Shown piece after piece: positions 6,700-13,798 of a stretch of 13,798 bases of DNA. The position numbers and the translations under genes are program-made. This DNA comes from an uncultured Zetaproteobacteria bacterium (lineage in GTDB: Bacteria > Pseudomonadota > Zetaproteobacteria > Mariprofundales > Mariprofundaceae): contig CAJXNE010000040.1 in the NCBI GenBank assembly GCA_913056285.1, forward strand, positions 1-13,798, given 5' to 3'. The notes beneath the pieces were generated by a model that worked only from the letters and a program-made list of their open reading frames with translations, was not told the origin of the DNA and searched no databases. Every line of letters starts with the position of its first letter. Positions within the stretch are counted from its first letter, which is position 1.

Positions 6700-6961
6700 A
6701 CAAACGATCCGGATATGCAATAAACTCGGCCTTCATGCCCGGGCATCGGCCAAGCTGGCGACCGAAGCCAGCAACTTTAAATCTGAAATCCAGCTCATCA
6801 AGGGAACAATTGCCGTTAATTGTAAAAGCATCATGGGTATCATGATGCTGGCAGCCTGTAAAGGAACCGAATTACAACTGCGCGCTGAAGGCGACGATGC
6901 GGATGGTGCTATAACGGCCATAACCAGGCTGGTCAATGCGCGTTTTGGGGAAGCAGAATGA
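6692..6961 (+). CDS. ptsH: Phosphocarrier protein HPr
   Basis: An 89-residue HPr. His15 lies in KLGLHARASAKLA (11-23) and takes phosphate from enzyme I. Ser46 lies in NCKSIMGIMML (43-53), the regulatory site used by HprK. Both sites are thus present, unlike in enteric NPr-type proteins. Residue 44 is Cys where Gly is most common. ATG 6692 is inside the end of the EIIA gene (8-nt overlap); an upstream open frame is a shadow. The stop codon overlaps the ptsI start (ATGA). The local ribosome site is weak, as expected with coupling. Confidence 0.96.
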   Translation: MPEQTIRICNKLGLHARASAKLATEASNFKSEIQLIKGTIAVNCKSIMGIMMLAACKGTELQLRAEGDDADGAITAITRLVNARFGEAE

Positions 6962-8658
6962 ACACCCGCTGCCAGCATCCTCATATAGCAGTAAGGCGGC
7001 AAGGGCATGCTGTTGCGTCCAGTGCAGGCATTGTCATCGGGCGCGCAAAAAAACTGTTGCACGGACGCCAGCCAGTGGTTGAGCGTGCGATTCATCGTGA
7101 CTTGATTGAACTGGAAGTGGCGCGTTTGCAAAGCGCCATTGAAGCAGCAGGTCAGGCCATCGATATCGAGCGCAAGCATCTGGTTGAGGGCGGAGTCAGC
7201 GATCCGCTGCAGATTCTTGATATGCATCGCATGCTGATTACCGATCCTGAGCTACAGGCCAAATCCAGCGCTCGTATCCGGGATGGTTGTATCAATGCTG
7301 AATGGGCGCTGCGCCAGGAAATGAATGCTATTCAGGGTGTGTTTGAGCACATCGAAGATGAGTATCTGCGCAACCGCAAGGATGATATCGAACATGCAGG
7401 CCGCCGGATTCTCGATCATTTGACGGGTTCGATGAGCGAATCAACCGAAGCGATTGCACATGCTGAGCAACATGATGGTGTGCCGATTATCTATGTCAGC
7501 GATGATTTTTCTGTATCTGATGTGGTCAGGATGTGGCGCTATGGTGTGGCCGGCATCGTTACCGAGCTGGGTGGTGCTGATGCGCATAATATCATTGTTG
7601 CGCGCGGCATAGGCTTGCCTGCATTGGTCGGCGCAGCTGGCATCCTGTCCGATATCAAGGATGGCGATCATTTAATTCTCGATGGCGAACAGAATGTGTG
7701 GATTCTTAATCCGTCGCAAAGCGAAGAGGCGGCATATGAAAAATTCAGTGCTGCCATTTCAATCAGCAAAAAAGAACTTGAAGTCTTTGCCTGCAAACCA
7801 TCACTCAGCGCCGATGGACGCGAATTAAAACTGATGGCCAATATCGAATTTCCGGAAGAACTGGATATAGCGGAACATATCGGCATTGATGGCATCGGCC
7901 TGTATCGCAGTGAGTTCCTGTTTATCAATGAATCCAGCATGCCCGATGAAGATTTTCAAGCGGAGAAATATGGCGAACTCGTTGCCCGCATGGACGGAAA
8001 ACCTGTGGTGATGCGGTTACTCGATGTCGGTGGCGACAGACCATGGTTATACAGCGATTTGGCCGGACATGATTATGGCGGTGCTAATCCGGCACTGGGT
8101 TTGCGTGGTGCGCGATTGTTGCTACGCAATCCGGAATTATTAAAAGTTCAGCTTTCCGCCATGTTCAGGGCCGCCGATGAAGGCCCTGTTCACATACTTG
8201 TTCCAATGCTGACTACGGCTGAGGAAATGGAGCAGATTCGCGATATCGCAGAACAATGTAGAAGGCGGCTTGGTATGACCCAAGCTGTTCCTGTCGGCGC
8301 CATGATTGAGGTGCCTGCGGCGGCGTTGATTGCCGAAGAAATGGCCAAAGTCAGTGACTTTTTCTCCATCGGCACGAATGATTTAATGCAATATGCGCTG
8401 GCGGCAGATCGAAATGATGAAGAGGTAGCGGCATTCTATAAAACTGATCATGATGCAATCTTGCAACTGATTTACATGACGGCATCGGCAGCCAAAAAAG
8501 CCTCTATTCCGGTCTCAGTGTGCGGCGAGCTGGCCGCCAATCCGGAATGGACAACCACCTTTCTGAATCTGGATATGGCATATTTGTCCATGAGCGCCAG
8601 TAATATTCTCGGCATTCGCCGCTTTCTCAACCGACAGACCTATGAACCATTGTTATAA
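6958..8658 (+). CDS. ptsI: PTS enzyme I (phosphoenolpyruvate-protein phosphotransferase)
   Basis: A 566-residue enzyme I (E. coli: 575). It starts with the family motif VASSAGIVIGRA (about 19-30). A helical HPr-binding region follows, then the phospho-histidine domain with His210 in GGADAHNIIVARG, and the C-terminal PEP-binding barrel: YRSEFLF (315-321), RLLDVGGDRPW (352-362), NPALGLRGARL (376-386), FSIGTNDLMQYALAADR (468-484) and the catalytic Cys in VSVCGELA (about 518-525). It transfers phosphate from PEP to HPr His15. The phospho-histidine loop differs from the usual GG(R/K)TSHTAI by having ADAHNII, although the histidine is in place. No GAF domain is present, so it is not PtsP. It is the last gene of the cluster and overlaps ptsH by 4 nt. 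Confidence 0.97.
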   Translation: MNTRCQHPHIAVRRQGHAVASSAGIVIGRAKKLLHGRQPVVERAIHRDLIELEVARLQSAIEAAGQAIDIERKHLVEGGVSDPLQILDMHRMLITDPELQAKSSARIRDGCINAEWALRQEMNAIQGVFEHIEDEYLRNRKDDIEHAGRRILDHLTGSMSESTEAIAHAEQHDGVPIIYVSDDFSVSDVVRMWRYGVAGIVTELGGADAHNIIVARGIGLPALVGAAGILSDIKDGDHLILDGEQNVWILNPSQSEEAAYEKFSAAISISKKELEVFACKPSLSADGRELKLMANIEFPEELDIAEHIGIDGIGLYRSEFLFINESSMPDEDFQAEKYGELVARMDGKPVVMRLLDVGGDRPWLYSDLAGHDYGGANPALGLRGARLLLRNPELLKVQLSAMFRAADEGPVHILVPMLTTAEEMEQIRDIAEQCRRRLGMTQAVPVGAMIEVPAAALIAEEMAKVSDFFSIGTNDLMQYALAADRNDEEVAAFYKTDHDAILQLIYMTASAAKKASIPVSVCGELAANPEWTTTFLNLDMAYLSMSASNILGIRRFLNRQTYEPLL

Positions 8659-8664
8659 GTCGAT

Positions 8665-8831
8665 CATCTTTAAGAAGATGCTGATTAAAGGCATCCTGCC
8701 TGTAATCAGTTCGCAAAGGCAAAAGCGCGGTTTTGCCTTTGCTTACAAATCAAGCACGTGCGTGTTTGATTTGGCAGCCCATCCGCGGGCTGCACGGAAG
8801 CACTGATTTAATCAGCACTTCCCTAATAGGG
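8665..8831. repeat. Dense array of palindromes between convergent genes
   Basis: Almost all of this stretch folds into consecutive stem-loops. Arms: 8665-8670/8675-8680; 8681-8687 plus 8689-8693 with 8697-8701 plus 8703-8709; 8713-8724/8731-8742 (perfect 12 bp); 8746-8758/8761-8773 (one G-T pair); 8774-8780/8787-8793 (perfect 7 bp); 8796-8800 plus 8803-8807 with 8811-8815 plus 8818-8822; and a small 8821-8824/8828-8831. In addition TGCTGATTAA (8679-8688) pairs perfectly with TTAATCAGCA (8808-8817), framing the array like terminal repeats. It may be a structured RNA, a REP/BIME-like or MITE-like element, or stacked terminators. No ORF of note lies in it. Confidence 0.75.
8713..8742. terminator. 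Possible bidirectional terminator hairpin
   Basis: A perfect 12-bp stem, GCAAAGGCAAAA paired with TTTTGCCTTTGC around GCGCGG, lies 55 nt after the ptsI stop and between convergent genes. The strongest hairpin in the gap could end transcripts from both sides, but no T-run follows on either strand, so intrinsic termination is unsure. Confidence 0.35.
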
Positions 8832-8833
8832 CG

Positions 8834-9274
8834 TCACACGTTGGCGGCGATTTTGGCCTCGATGAACTGGGAATGATGCAGCCCCATCAGGTCTGCCATG
8901 CGGCGAATCAATTGTTCCTCATACGGGTCGACAAAACCATCAGCTTTGGCCACCCCCCATAATTCGGTAAGTATGTCGATGCGCTCGGCGGTGGGAAAGC
9001 CTTTCACGACCACCGAAGTGAACTGGTGCAGATCAAGCGCCTGCTCCACTTCTTGTAAGGCATTGTCGATTAAATCATGGATTTCTACCTGATCCAGTCC
9101 AAAGCGTTTTTCCAGTGCCAGAATGATTTCGCTACGCTCTGCTGATTCCAGATGCCCGTCCATACGCATCACTTCCACCATCAACGCCGCAACGGCCAGG
9201 GATACATCATGTTTTTTCTTTTCCTGCGGACTGCCCGAAGCCTGTTTCCACATCTGTTTCAGTTTATTGATCAT
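8834..9274 (-). CDS. TerB-like (tellurite-resistance superfamily) protein
   Basis: A 146-residue all-helical protein resembling the stand-alone TerB-like family. Recognisable parts are AVAALMVEVMRMDGHLESAERSEI-type sequence (about residues 27-50), with Asp39 and the acidic ERSE stretch, and a second copy of the pattern, LWGVAKADGFVDPYEEQLIR (about 104-123), with Asp111 and the DPYEE acidic cluster. These paired acidic loops are the metal-binding sites proposed for TerB. The first 20 residues are basic and polar. No other ter genes (terZ, terC, terD) are near, so a role in tellurite resistance should not be assumed. It is separated by 127 nt from the next minus-strand gene and probably has its own promoter. 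The ribosome site is weak. Confidence 0.8.
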   Translation of the reverse strand: MINKLKQMWKQASGSPQEKKKHDVSLAVAALMVEVMRMDGHLESAERSEIILALEKRFGLDQVEIHDLIDNALQEVEQALDLHQFTSVVVKGFPTAERIDILTELWGVAKADGFVDPYEEQLIRRMADLMGLHHSQFIEAKIAANV

Positions 9275-9401
9275 GCCAGAAGCATAATGACCGCTACCGG
9301 CTTGGCAATGTATTGGTCTGTGGAAGAATGAACTTCACCACAGTATACAGCAGTTTGTTGGAGTCTGAACAGGCCCTGGTAAAAGGTGCATGTGAATCGT
9401 G

Positions 9402-9797
9402 TTAGCGTTGAATTAGGAACCAATACAGCGAAACGATAATGGTGATCGCACCATACACCCAGTTGGCAGCATTATAGAATGGAGCTGGGCCGAATTCAGT
9501 CATGATTTCCAGAATATAACAGACGGAAAATAGCGCAAGCGCAGTGAGCAGTGGTTGTTTTGGCAATACAATGGTTTGCCATATGCCGGTGCACCATGCG
9601 GCAAAAACGAGAAATGACAGCGGTAAGATCACAAGGAATCCAATACCTCCTGCCCAGCCTGAAGATGCAGGTATCAGGCTTGCAAGGCCGGTAAACAAGG
9701 CAAACAGGCCGCACAAAAGGAAGCTTCCGTAAGCGATGCCATAGCTTTTCCGGTTTGGCCGCTGACTGTTAAGCTGATCATCATGTGTTGCCATCAT
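9402..9797 (-). CDS. Hypothetical four-helix membrane protein
   Basis: A 131-residue protein not recognised as a named family. After a polar N-terminus of about 17 residues it has four likely membrane helices, at about 19-42 (IAYGSFLLCGLFALFTGLAS), 47-73 (GGIGFLVILPLSFLVFAAWC), 82-98 and 108-129 (WVYGAITIIVSLYWFLI). A proline-tryptophan-poor short C-terminus follows. The start overlaps the end of ggt (ATGATG: stop of ggt within the first two Met codons), so it is very likely translated as the last gene of the ggt-containing operon. Met1 (9797) and Met2 (9794) are equally possible starts. No catalytic motif is visible. Confidence 0.75.
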   Translation of the reverse strand: MMATHDDQLNSQRPNRKSYGIAYGSFLLCGLFALFTGLASLIPASSGWAGGIGFLVILPLSFLVFAAWCTGIWQTIVLPKQPLLTALALFSVCYILEIMTEFGPAPFYNAANWVYGAITIIVSLYWFLIQR

Positions 9798-11413
9798 TGG
9801 CCTGCAACAGCACTGCCTTCGCCGCGATGATCGGCGATACCGGTCACCGCACCGCTGTTTTGATTCAGCATAATCGCCTGCATATTACCGTAGCGCCGCT
9901 TCAATGGCTGGAGATGATGGCCACGCCGTTTCAGTTCGGTCGCAATCTGATCGGGGAATGCGCCAGTTTCATATTGTACCACATCGGGCAGAAACTGGTG
10001 ATGAAAACGCGGTGCATTTACCCAGTTGGCCGGCGCTGTTTCATCCAGCATAAAACCGAGCGATGCCAGCAACACCATTGAGATAATACGCGAGCCGCCC
10101 GGCGTGCCGACAATAAACGTGCGTTTCGGTCCAATGACAAAGGTCGGAGTCATGGAAGAAAGCATGCGTTTGCCGGGCGCGACGGCATTGGCTTTGCCCT
10201 GCACCAGACCGTAAGCATTGGGCTGGCCGGGGCGGGTGGCGAAATCATCCATTTCATCATTGAGCAAAATGCCGGTGGAGGGCGATACATAACCGGAACC
10301 GAAGCCATAGTTGATAGACAGCGTCGCGGCCACCATATTGCCGTCGTTATCAATCACCGAGAAATGGGTGGTGTCCACGCTGGCCCCGATAGGTTCGGCA
10401 AAGCCGTTAAGTTTGGAGGATGGGGTGGCGCTATCCATGTGAATGGAGTCACGCAGCTTTTTCAGCCGGGTTGCATCCAGATAATCCGTCGGAATTTGTA
10501 CATAGTCGCGATCACCCAGATGCTGATTGCGGTCGCGGTAGGCACGCTTCATGGTTTCGATCAGCAAGTGTATCTGGTCAGCCTTGCTCATTGATTTCAG
10601 GTGATCTTCTTTCAACTGGCCGAATATATGCGCCAGCGTCAATCCTCCGGAAGAAGGCAATGCAGCCGATACAAAATGGAAACCCTGATAATCAAACGCC
10701 ACCGGCTGCCGTTCGATAGCCCTGTAATGGGCCAGATCGGGTTCACGAATCAGGCCGCCATCGCGTTTCATATCGGCCACCAGTCGACCGGCCGTTTCGC
10801 CACGATAAAAATCTTCAGCACCACCTTTGGCGAAACGGGTCAGCGTATCGGCCAATGCCGTTTGCCTGATAGTGGAACCGGATAAATAAATACGCCGCGC
10901 AGCATCGTTAAATACCTTGCCACGCCAGTGGAGCATGCTTTTCAAACGAGGTGAAGCTATAAAACCCTGTCTAGCCAGGCGAATCGCAGGCTGGGTGATC
11001 CGGGAGCGGTTTAATTTACCATATTGATGAACCAGATGATCAATACCGGCAGCCAGTCCGGGTATGCCAGCCGATTGCGGCCCGTCGATGCTCGATTGTG
11101 TTTGATATATTTCACCATGGCCGGCCAGTCTCGGTGCAGTTTCACGCGCATCAATCATCACATAGCGATTTTCTTTAGCGATATAGAGCAGAAAAAAACC
11201 ACCGCCACCAATGCCGGATGAGCCGGGCTCCAGCACTCCCAGTGCCAGCGCAGTAGCTGCCGCCGCATCGAAGGCATTGCCTCCTTTTTTCAGCATCTCA
11301 ATGCCCGCTTTTGCAGCATCAGCCTGTGCGGCGACCACCATGCCTGTTTGTGGTGCTGTCGCACAGGCAACAGTTGGAAGCAACAAGGAAAAGAAAATCA
11401 GCAAACGTTTCAT
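9794..11413 (-). CDS. ggt: Gamma-glutamyltranspeptidase (periplasmic)
   Basis: A 539-residue Ntn-hydrolase precursor. An N-terminal signal sequence (MKRLLIFFSLLLPTVACATA) probably ends near residue 19. The large-subunit region has GNAFDAAAATALALGVLEPGSSGIGGGGF-type sequence (split here: GNAFDAAAATALALGVLEP, then SSGIGGGGF) and DARETAP with the substrate-binding Arg90. The autocleavage and catalytic Thr348 begins TTHFSVID, with SINYGFGSG (366-374), LLNDEMDDF (383-391) and the SSMTPT and GTPGGSRI motifs downstream in the small subunit. It cleaves gamma-glutamyl bonds, as in glutathione, outside the cytoplasm. The start at 11413 gives the signal peptide at once and overlaps the mutY stop (ATGA); an open frame 23 codons upstream is inside mutY. 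A lipoprotein signal at the Cys is unlikely because position -3 is Thr. Confidence 0.95.
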   Translation of the reverse strand: MKRLLIFFSLLLPTVACATAPQTGMVVAAQADAAKAGIEMLKKGGNAFDAAAATALALGVLEPGSSGIGGGGFFLLYIAKENRYVMIDARETAPRLAGHGEIYQTQSSIDGPQSAGIPGLAAGIDHLVHQYGKLNRSRITQPAIRLARQGFIASPRLKSMLHWRGKVFNDAARRIYLSGSTIRQTALADTLTRFAKGGAEDFYRGETAGRLVADMKRDGGLIREPDLAHYRAIERQPVAFDYQGFHFVSAALPSSGGLTLAHIFGQLKEDHLKSMSKADQIHLLIETMKRAYRDRNQHLGDRDYVQIPTDYLDATRLKKLRDSIHMDSATPSSKLNGFAEPIGASVDTTHFSVIDNDGNMVAATLSINYGFGSGYVSPSTGILLNDEMDDFATRPGQPNAYGLVQGKANAVAPGKRMLSSMTPTFVIGPKRTFIVGTPGGSRIISMVLLASLGFMLDETAPANWVNAPRFHHQFLPDVVQYETGAFPDQIATELKRRGHHLQPLKRRYGNMQAIMLNQNSGAVTGIADHRGEGSAVAGQ

Positions 11414-12363
11414 AAAATCACTTTCTCCAACAGACGGTGGATTCCGGTGGGCAGGGCATAGCCTTCTATGCAGCGAACCCATAGCCCCTCACCGCTTGGC
11501 GCGGCATCCGAAATAAACGGGTACAAATGCAATCGCCGGTGGGTTAGTTGGTGGATATGCGCTGGCATCGAATCCGGTGCGGATTCCAGTTCAATAATCG
11601 GCGGTGTCCATAACCCCGCCCAAATGCCGGAAGCCGGACGTTGCGATAGCCAGATACCTTTTTCCGGACAGGTGTGCAGTTGCACCTGCCAATGTACATT
11701 TTGAACGGGCATGGTTTTACGCGCCTCTGCTGCATAGGGCACATCAAAGGCCGCAGTGCAGCATGAATTCACAGGGCACAGATCGCAACCGGCAGCCTTG
11801 GCAGTGCAAAGCGTTGCGCCAAGCTCCATCATGGCCTGATTCCAGCAGGCTGGATCACCGGATGCATCCAAAGCTTGTTGAGCCAGCGGCCATAGTGCCT
11901 TGTCCTTCAGTTCGGGCTGACCATGCCAGCGTTTCAGTACCCGTTTCACATTGCCATCGAGTACCGGCGTATTGGCGGCAACGCTGAATGAGGCAATTGC
12001 TCCTGCTGTGGAGCGACCAATGCCGGGCAGAGCCATGATGTCATCAAATACGGAAGGGAATGTGCCGCCGTGTTCGGCAATAATCCGTTGTGCGGCCTGA
12101 TGAATAAAGCGGGCGCGGCGGTAATAGCCCAATCCCTCCCATGCTTTCAATACATCATTAAGTGAAGCTGTGGCCAGTGATTGAATGTCCGGGAATTGCT
12201 CGAACCATTGCTGATAACGCGGCAGCACGGTTTTGACCTGCGTCTGTTGCAACATGATTTCGGATATCCAGATGCGATACGGGTCGGTTGTTTCCCGCCA
12301 TGGTAAAGCTCGCGCATGCTCACCATACCAGCCCAGCAAATAACTACATCGGTCGGAAGACAA
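11410..12363 (-). CDS. mutY: A/G-specific adenine DNA glycosylase MutY
   Basis: A 317-residue glycosylase when started at TTG 12363. The catalytic Glu35 lies in SEIMLQQTQV, the HhH motif LPGIGRSTAGAI spans 112-123, and the catalytic Asp136 lies in VLDGNVKRVL. The [4Fe-4S] ligands Cys186, Cys193, Cys196 and Cys202 show the MutY spacing C-x6-C-x2-C-x5-C. The C-terminal 8-oxoG-recognition domain carries RPASGIWAGLW and a THRRLHLYPF loop, somewhat short. It removes adenine mispaired with 8-oxoguanine. The chosen TTG has GAGGA five bases upstream and gives the normal N-terminal length (MSSDRCSYLLGWY). A TTG at 12384 would add seven residues without a ribosome site. The gene overlaps tonB by 20 nt and ggt by 4 nt. 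Confidence 0.95.
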   Translation of the reverse strand: MSSDRCSYLLGWYGEHARALPWRETTDPYRIWISEIMLQQTQVKTVLPRYQQWFEQFPDIQSLATASLNDVLKAWEGLGYYRRARFIHQAAQRIIAEHGGTFPSVFDDIMALPGIGRSTAGAIASFSVAANTPVLDGNVKRVLKRWHGQPELKDKALWPLAQQALDASGDPACWNQAMMELGATLCTAKAAGCDLCPVNSCCTAAFDVPYAAEARKTMPVQNVHWQVQLHTCPEKGIWLSQRPASGIWAGLWTPPIIELESAPDSMPAHIHQLTHRRLHLYPFISDAAPSGEGLWVRCIEGYALPTGIHRLLEKVIL

Positions 12364-13276
12364 AATGATCCTCAACCACCTCAAACGTCAGATAAAAACT
12401 GACCCGATCCAGTCCCCATGACGATGGCAATACCTTGAATGGTGCGGCCATATGGACGGCTTCAATGGCGCTGTTATTGATTTGCGGAATCGGGCTCGGG
12501 CGCAGAATTTCTACGCCGCCAAGCGACCCATCGTGTTCGATAGTTAGCTTCACCAGTGCCTGTCTGGCATCGGCAGGGAACTCATCGTAACGAGCCTGAC
12601 CCGGTCGCCATTGCTCCTCCAGTGCTCGCACCAGTGCATGTGCATAGGGAGCATACTTGACCTGGCGTGTGTTGATCGGGATATCCGCTTCACGATTGAG
12701 CTTTTGCTTCATGCGCCGTTCGCGGGCGAAATCGCGTGATAATTGCGATAAGGCCATGGCTGATGGCATCAAATTAGACAGTGGCACCTGCTTTTTGGGT
12801 TTCAGCTGCGGCTTGTGTTTCTTGCGTTTCACAGGTTTGTATTTTTTGACGGGCTTATGCCTGTCCGGGGTTGGCCCGCGCTTGGCCAGCATGCGGGTGC
12901 GTTGCGGCTTAACAGGTGCCGGCGGCGGTGTTTTAGGCTGCTTCGGGGGGGCAGGTCTGGGTGCGCGTTGCTGCCCTGCCATGGGCGCTCTGGCGTGGCG
13001 GGTGATTTTATCCTGCGCCTTTTTGCTGCTGCCGACGGCATTGCGATTGGCCATGGTATGCGCATCTTTGGCCGGTTTTTTGGTTGGGCTCTTTTTATCG
13101 TCCAGCAGTGTTACATCCATAATCTGTGGCTGTTCTTTTTTTGGTAACGGTTTGTCGTGGTTTGCCGTTGTAAGGAATATCGCCAACAGGATATGTACGG
13201 CCAGAGAGGCCGCGAACGAGAAGCTGAATCGCTGCTGTTGGGGTTTGATATTAAATTTCTTCATGGTCTTTTTCAT
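12344..13276 (-). CDS. TonB/TolA-like energy transducer
   Basis: A 310-residue protein with the TonB/TolA plan. A short basic cytoplasmic end leads to one membrane helix (about 17-37) carrying the SxxxH motif (Ser24, His28 in SLAVH) used for coupling to ExbBD or TolQR. A long periplasmic spacer rich in Pro, Lys and Arg (about 42-165) follows, then a C-terminal alpha/beta domain (about 210-305) with HALVRALEEQWRPG, TIEHDGSLGGVEILRPS and AAPFKVLP. This domain resembles TonB C-terminal (and TolA) sequences. No exbB/exbD or tolQ/tolR is in the window, so the partner is unknown. Starts at ATG 13276, ATG 13264 or TTG 13294 are possible; all overlap the end of the upstream Gx gene, and none has a strong ribosome site. 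Confidence 0.85.
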   Translation of the reverse strand: MKKTMKKFNIKPQQQRFSFSFAASLAVHILLAIFLTTANHDKPLPKKEQPQIMDVTLLDDKKSPTKKPAKDAHTMANRNAVGSSKKAQDKITRHARAPMAGQQRAPRPAPPKQPKTPPPAPVKPQRTRMLAKRGPTPDRHKPVKKYKPVKRKKHKPQLKPKKQVPLSNLMPSAMALSQLSRDFARERRMKQKLNREADIPINTRQVKYAPYAHALVRALEEQWRPGQARYDEFPADARQALVKLTIEHDGSLGGVEILRPSPIPQINNSAIEAVHMAAPFKVLPSSWGLDRVSFYLTFEVVEDHFVFRPM

Positions 13277-13796
13277 GATGTAATCGAGCGGCAATATACT
13301 CTGCTAGTGCGCCATTTATCCAGCCGCTTATGCAGGACACGATAAGCAGCGGCGGCAACGCATAGTAAAGTGTGGGCTGCTGGATAAATAAAAACTCGAC
13401 GCTGACGAATTGAGCCAGCATGTGGCCCAACGCGCCGAGCAGGCTGATGCCGACCAGACTAATGCCCGGAATCCAGCGCCATGCAGCAATCATCACCAGC
13501 GCCGCCGTTAATCCGCCGGCCATGCTCATAATAAAGGTCGGGGTGAACAGCGTACCGATAAAAAAACTGCCGACTATAATTCGCCCGATTGCCAGTGATA
13601 CTGCGGCTCGTGGCCCCATCATGGTCAAAGCCAGCAACGTCACCAGATTGGCCAGGCCCGGCTTGAACCACGGGCCGAGGCTGGGTAGCGAGGCTTCAAA
13701 CACGTGCAGGCCAATGGCCAGCATCAACAGCGCCAGCCAGCGGGCTTTTGATTCCAGTTCAGGCAGCGGGGGGCGGGGTAATATAACTTCTTTCAC
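13251..13796 (-). CDS. Gx-type membrane transporter (heptaprenyl diphosphate synthase component I-like)
   Basis: A hydrophobic protein of at least 181 residues with about five membrane helices. It matches the family often named heptaprenyl diphosphate synthase subunit I or Gx transporter, related to ECF-type substrate-binding membrane subunits. Recognisable stretches are LESKARWLALLMLAIGLHVF, GPWFKPGLANLVTLLALTMM, LAIGRIIVGSFFIGTLFTP and SMAGGLTAALVM. The substrate is not established and the enzyme-like name is probably misleading; in other genomes the family neighbours a NusG-domain-II protein or ApbE, which would lie right of the window. The first visible start is GTG at 13796, two bases from the edge, so the true start may be outside. 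The end overlaps tonB. Confidence 0.85.
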   Translation of the reverse strand: MKEVILPRPPLPELESKARWLALLMLAIGLHVFEASLPSLGPWFKPGLANLVTLLALTMMGPRAAVSLAIGRIIVGSFFIGTLFTPTFIMSMAGGLTAALVMIAAWRWIPGISLVGISLLGALGHMLAQFVSVEFLFIQQPTLYYALPPLLIVSCISGWINGALAEYIAARLHHEKDHEEI

Positions 13797-13798
13797 AG

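Noticed and set aside
8665..8831. Integron attC site or CRISPR array
   Set aside because: No attC core sites (RYYYAAC/GTTRRRY) are arranged around the palindromes, and the hairpins differ in sequence, so there are no repeat-spacer units.
8834..9274. Tellurite-resistance operon
   Set aside because: Only one TerB-like gene is present, with no terZ/A/C/D/E genes nearby. Stand-alone members are common and of unknown role.
9303..9318. TGGCA...TTGG resembling a sigma-54 site on the plus strand
   Set aside because: The -12 GC is missing and it points away from both neighbouring genes.
11345..11413. Lipoprotein signal in GGT
   Set aside because: The residues before the Cys are Thr-Val-Ala, not a good lipobox; ordinary signal peptidase I cleavage after Ala is more likely.
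12657..13283. A 208-codon open frame on the plus strand
   Set aside because: It is antisense to tonB, whose low-complexity Pro/Lys-rich codons keep the opposite strand open. Its translation is Cys/Gly/Leu-rich without a family pattern.

Overview
The window looks like an ordinary chromosomal segment of a proteobacterium. The gene order rpoN-hpf-ptsN-hprK-rapZ-EIIA(Man)-ptsH-ptsI is the PTS/sigma-54 cluster known from Xanthomonas, Acidithiobacillus and many Betaproteobacteria. A class-level assignment is not secure: a zetaproteobacterial, acidithiobacillial or deep gamma/beta lineage would all fit. No tRNA, rRNA, CRISPR array, transposase or phage gene was seen.

Left part (1-1405): lemA lies on the minus strand. 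It is divergent from a two-gene plus-strand unit, a short BolA-family protein and the monothiol glutaredoxin grxD, which is the classic Fe-S/iron-homeostasis pair. A 17-bp-armed hairpin follows lemA.

Central part (1406-8658): a long plus-strand cluster encodes sigma-54 (RpoN), a long-form ribosome hibernation factor, EIIA-Ntr (PtsN), HPr kinase/phosphorylase, the RapZ GTPase/ATPase adaptor, a mannose-family EIIA, HPr and enzyme I. No membrane EIIB/EIIC sugar permease is present, so this reads as a regulatory PTS. EI phosphorylates HPr at His15, HPr serves the two EIIA proteins (His9 and His60), and HprK modifies HPr at Ser46; all of these residues are visible. The cluster is interrupted between ptsN and hprK by a 162-bp non-coding element with perfect 19-21 bp terminal inverted repeats bordered by TA, a MITE-like insertion. 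Upstream of rpoN there is a sigma-54-like -24/-12 motif, three 15-bp tandem repeats, and a possible 48-codon leader ORF overlapping the rpoN start as TGATG.

Junction (8659-8833): the convergent intergenic space between ptsI and the minus-strand genes is almost wholly palindromic. It holds at least six consecutive stem-loops and a long-range inverted repeat, and is the most structured non-coding stretch in the window.

Right part (8834-13798): all genes are on the minus strand. A tightly overlapping series runs from the right edge leftwards: Gx-type membrane protein, TonB/TolA-like energy transducer, mutY, ggt (periplasmic gamma-glutamyltranspeptidase) and a four-helix membrane protein. A separate TerB-like gene follows.

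No wholly new multi-gene system was found. The parts most worth a second look are non-coding: the MITE-like insertion inside the PTS cluster, the palindrome array after ptsI, and the unusual rpoN upstream region.
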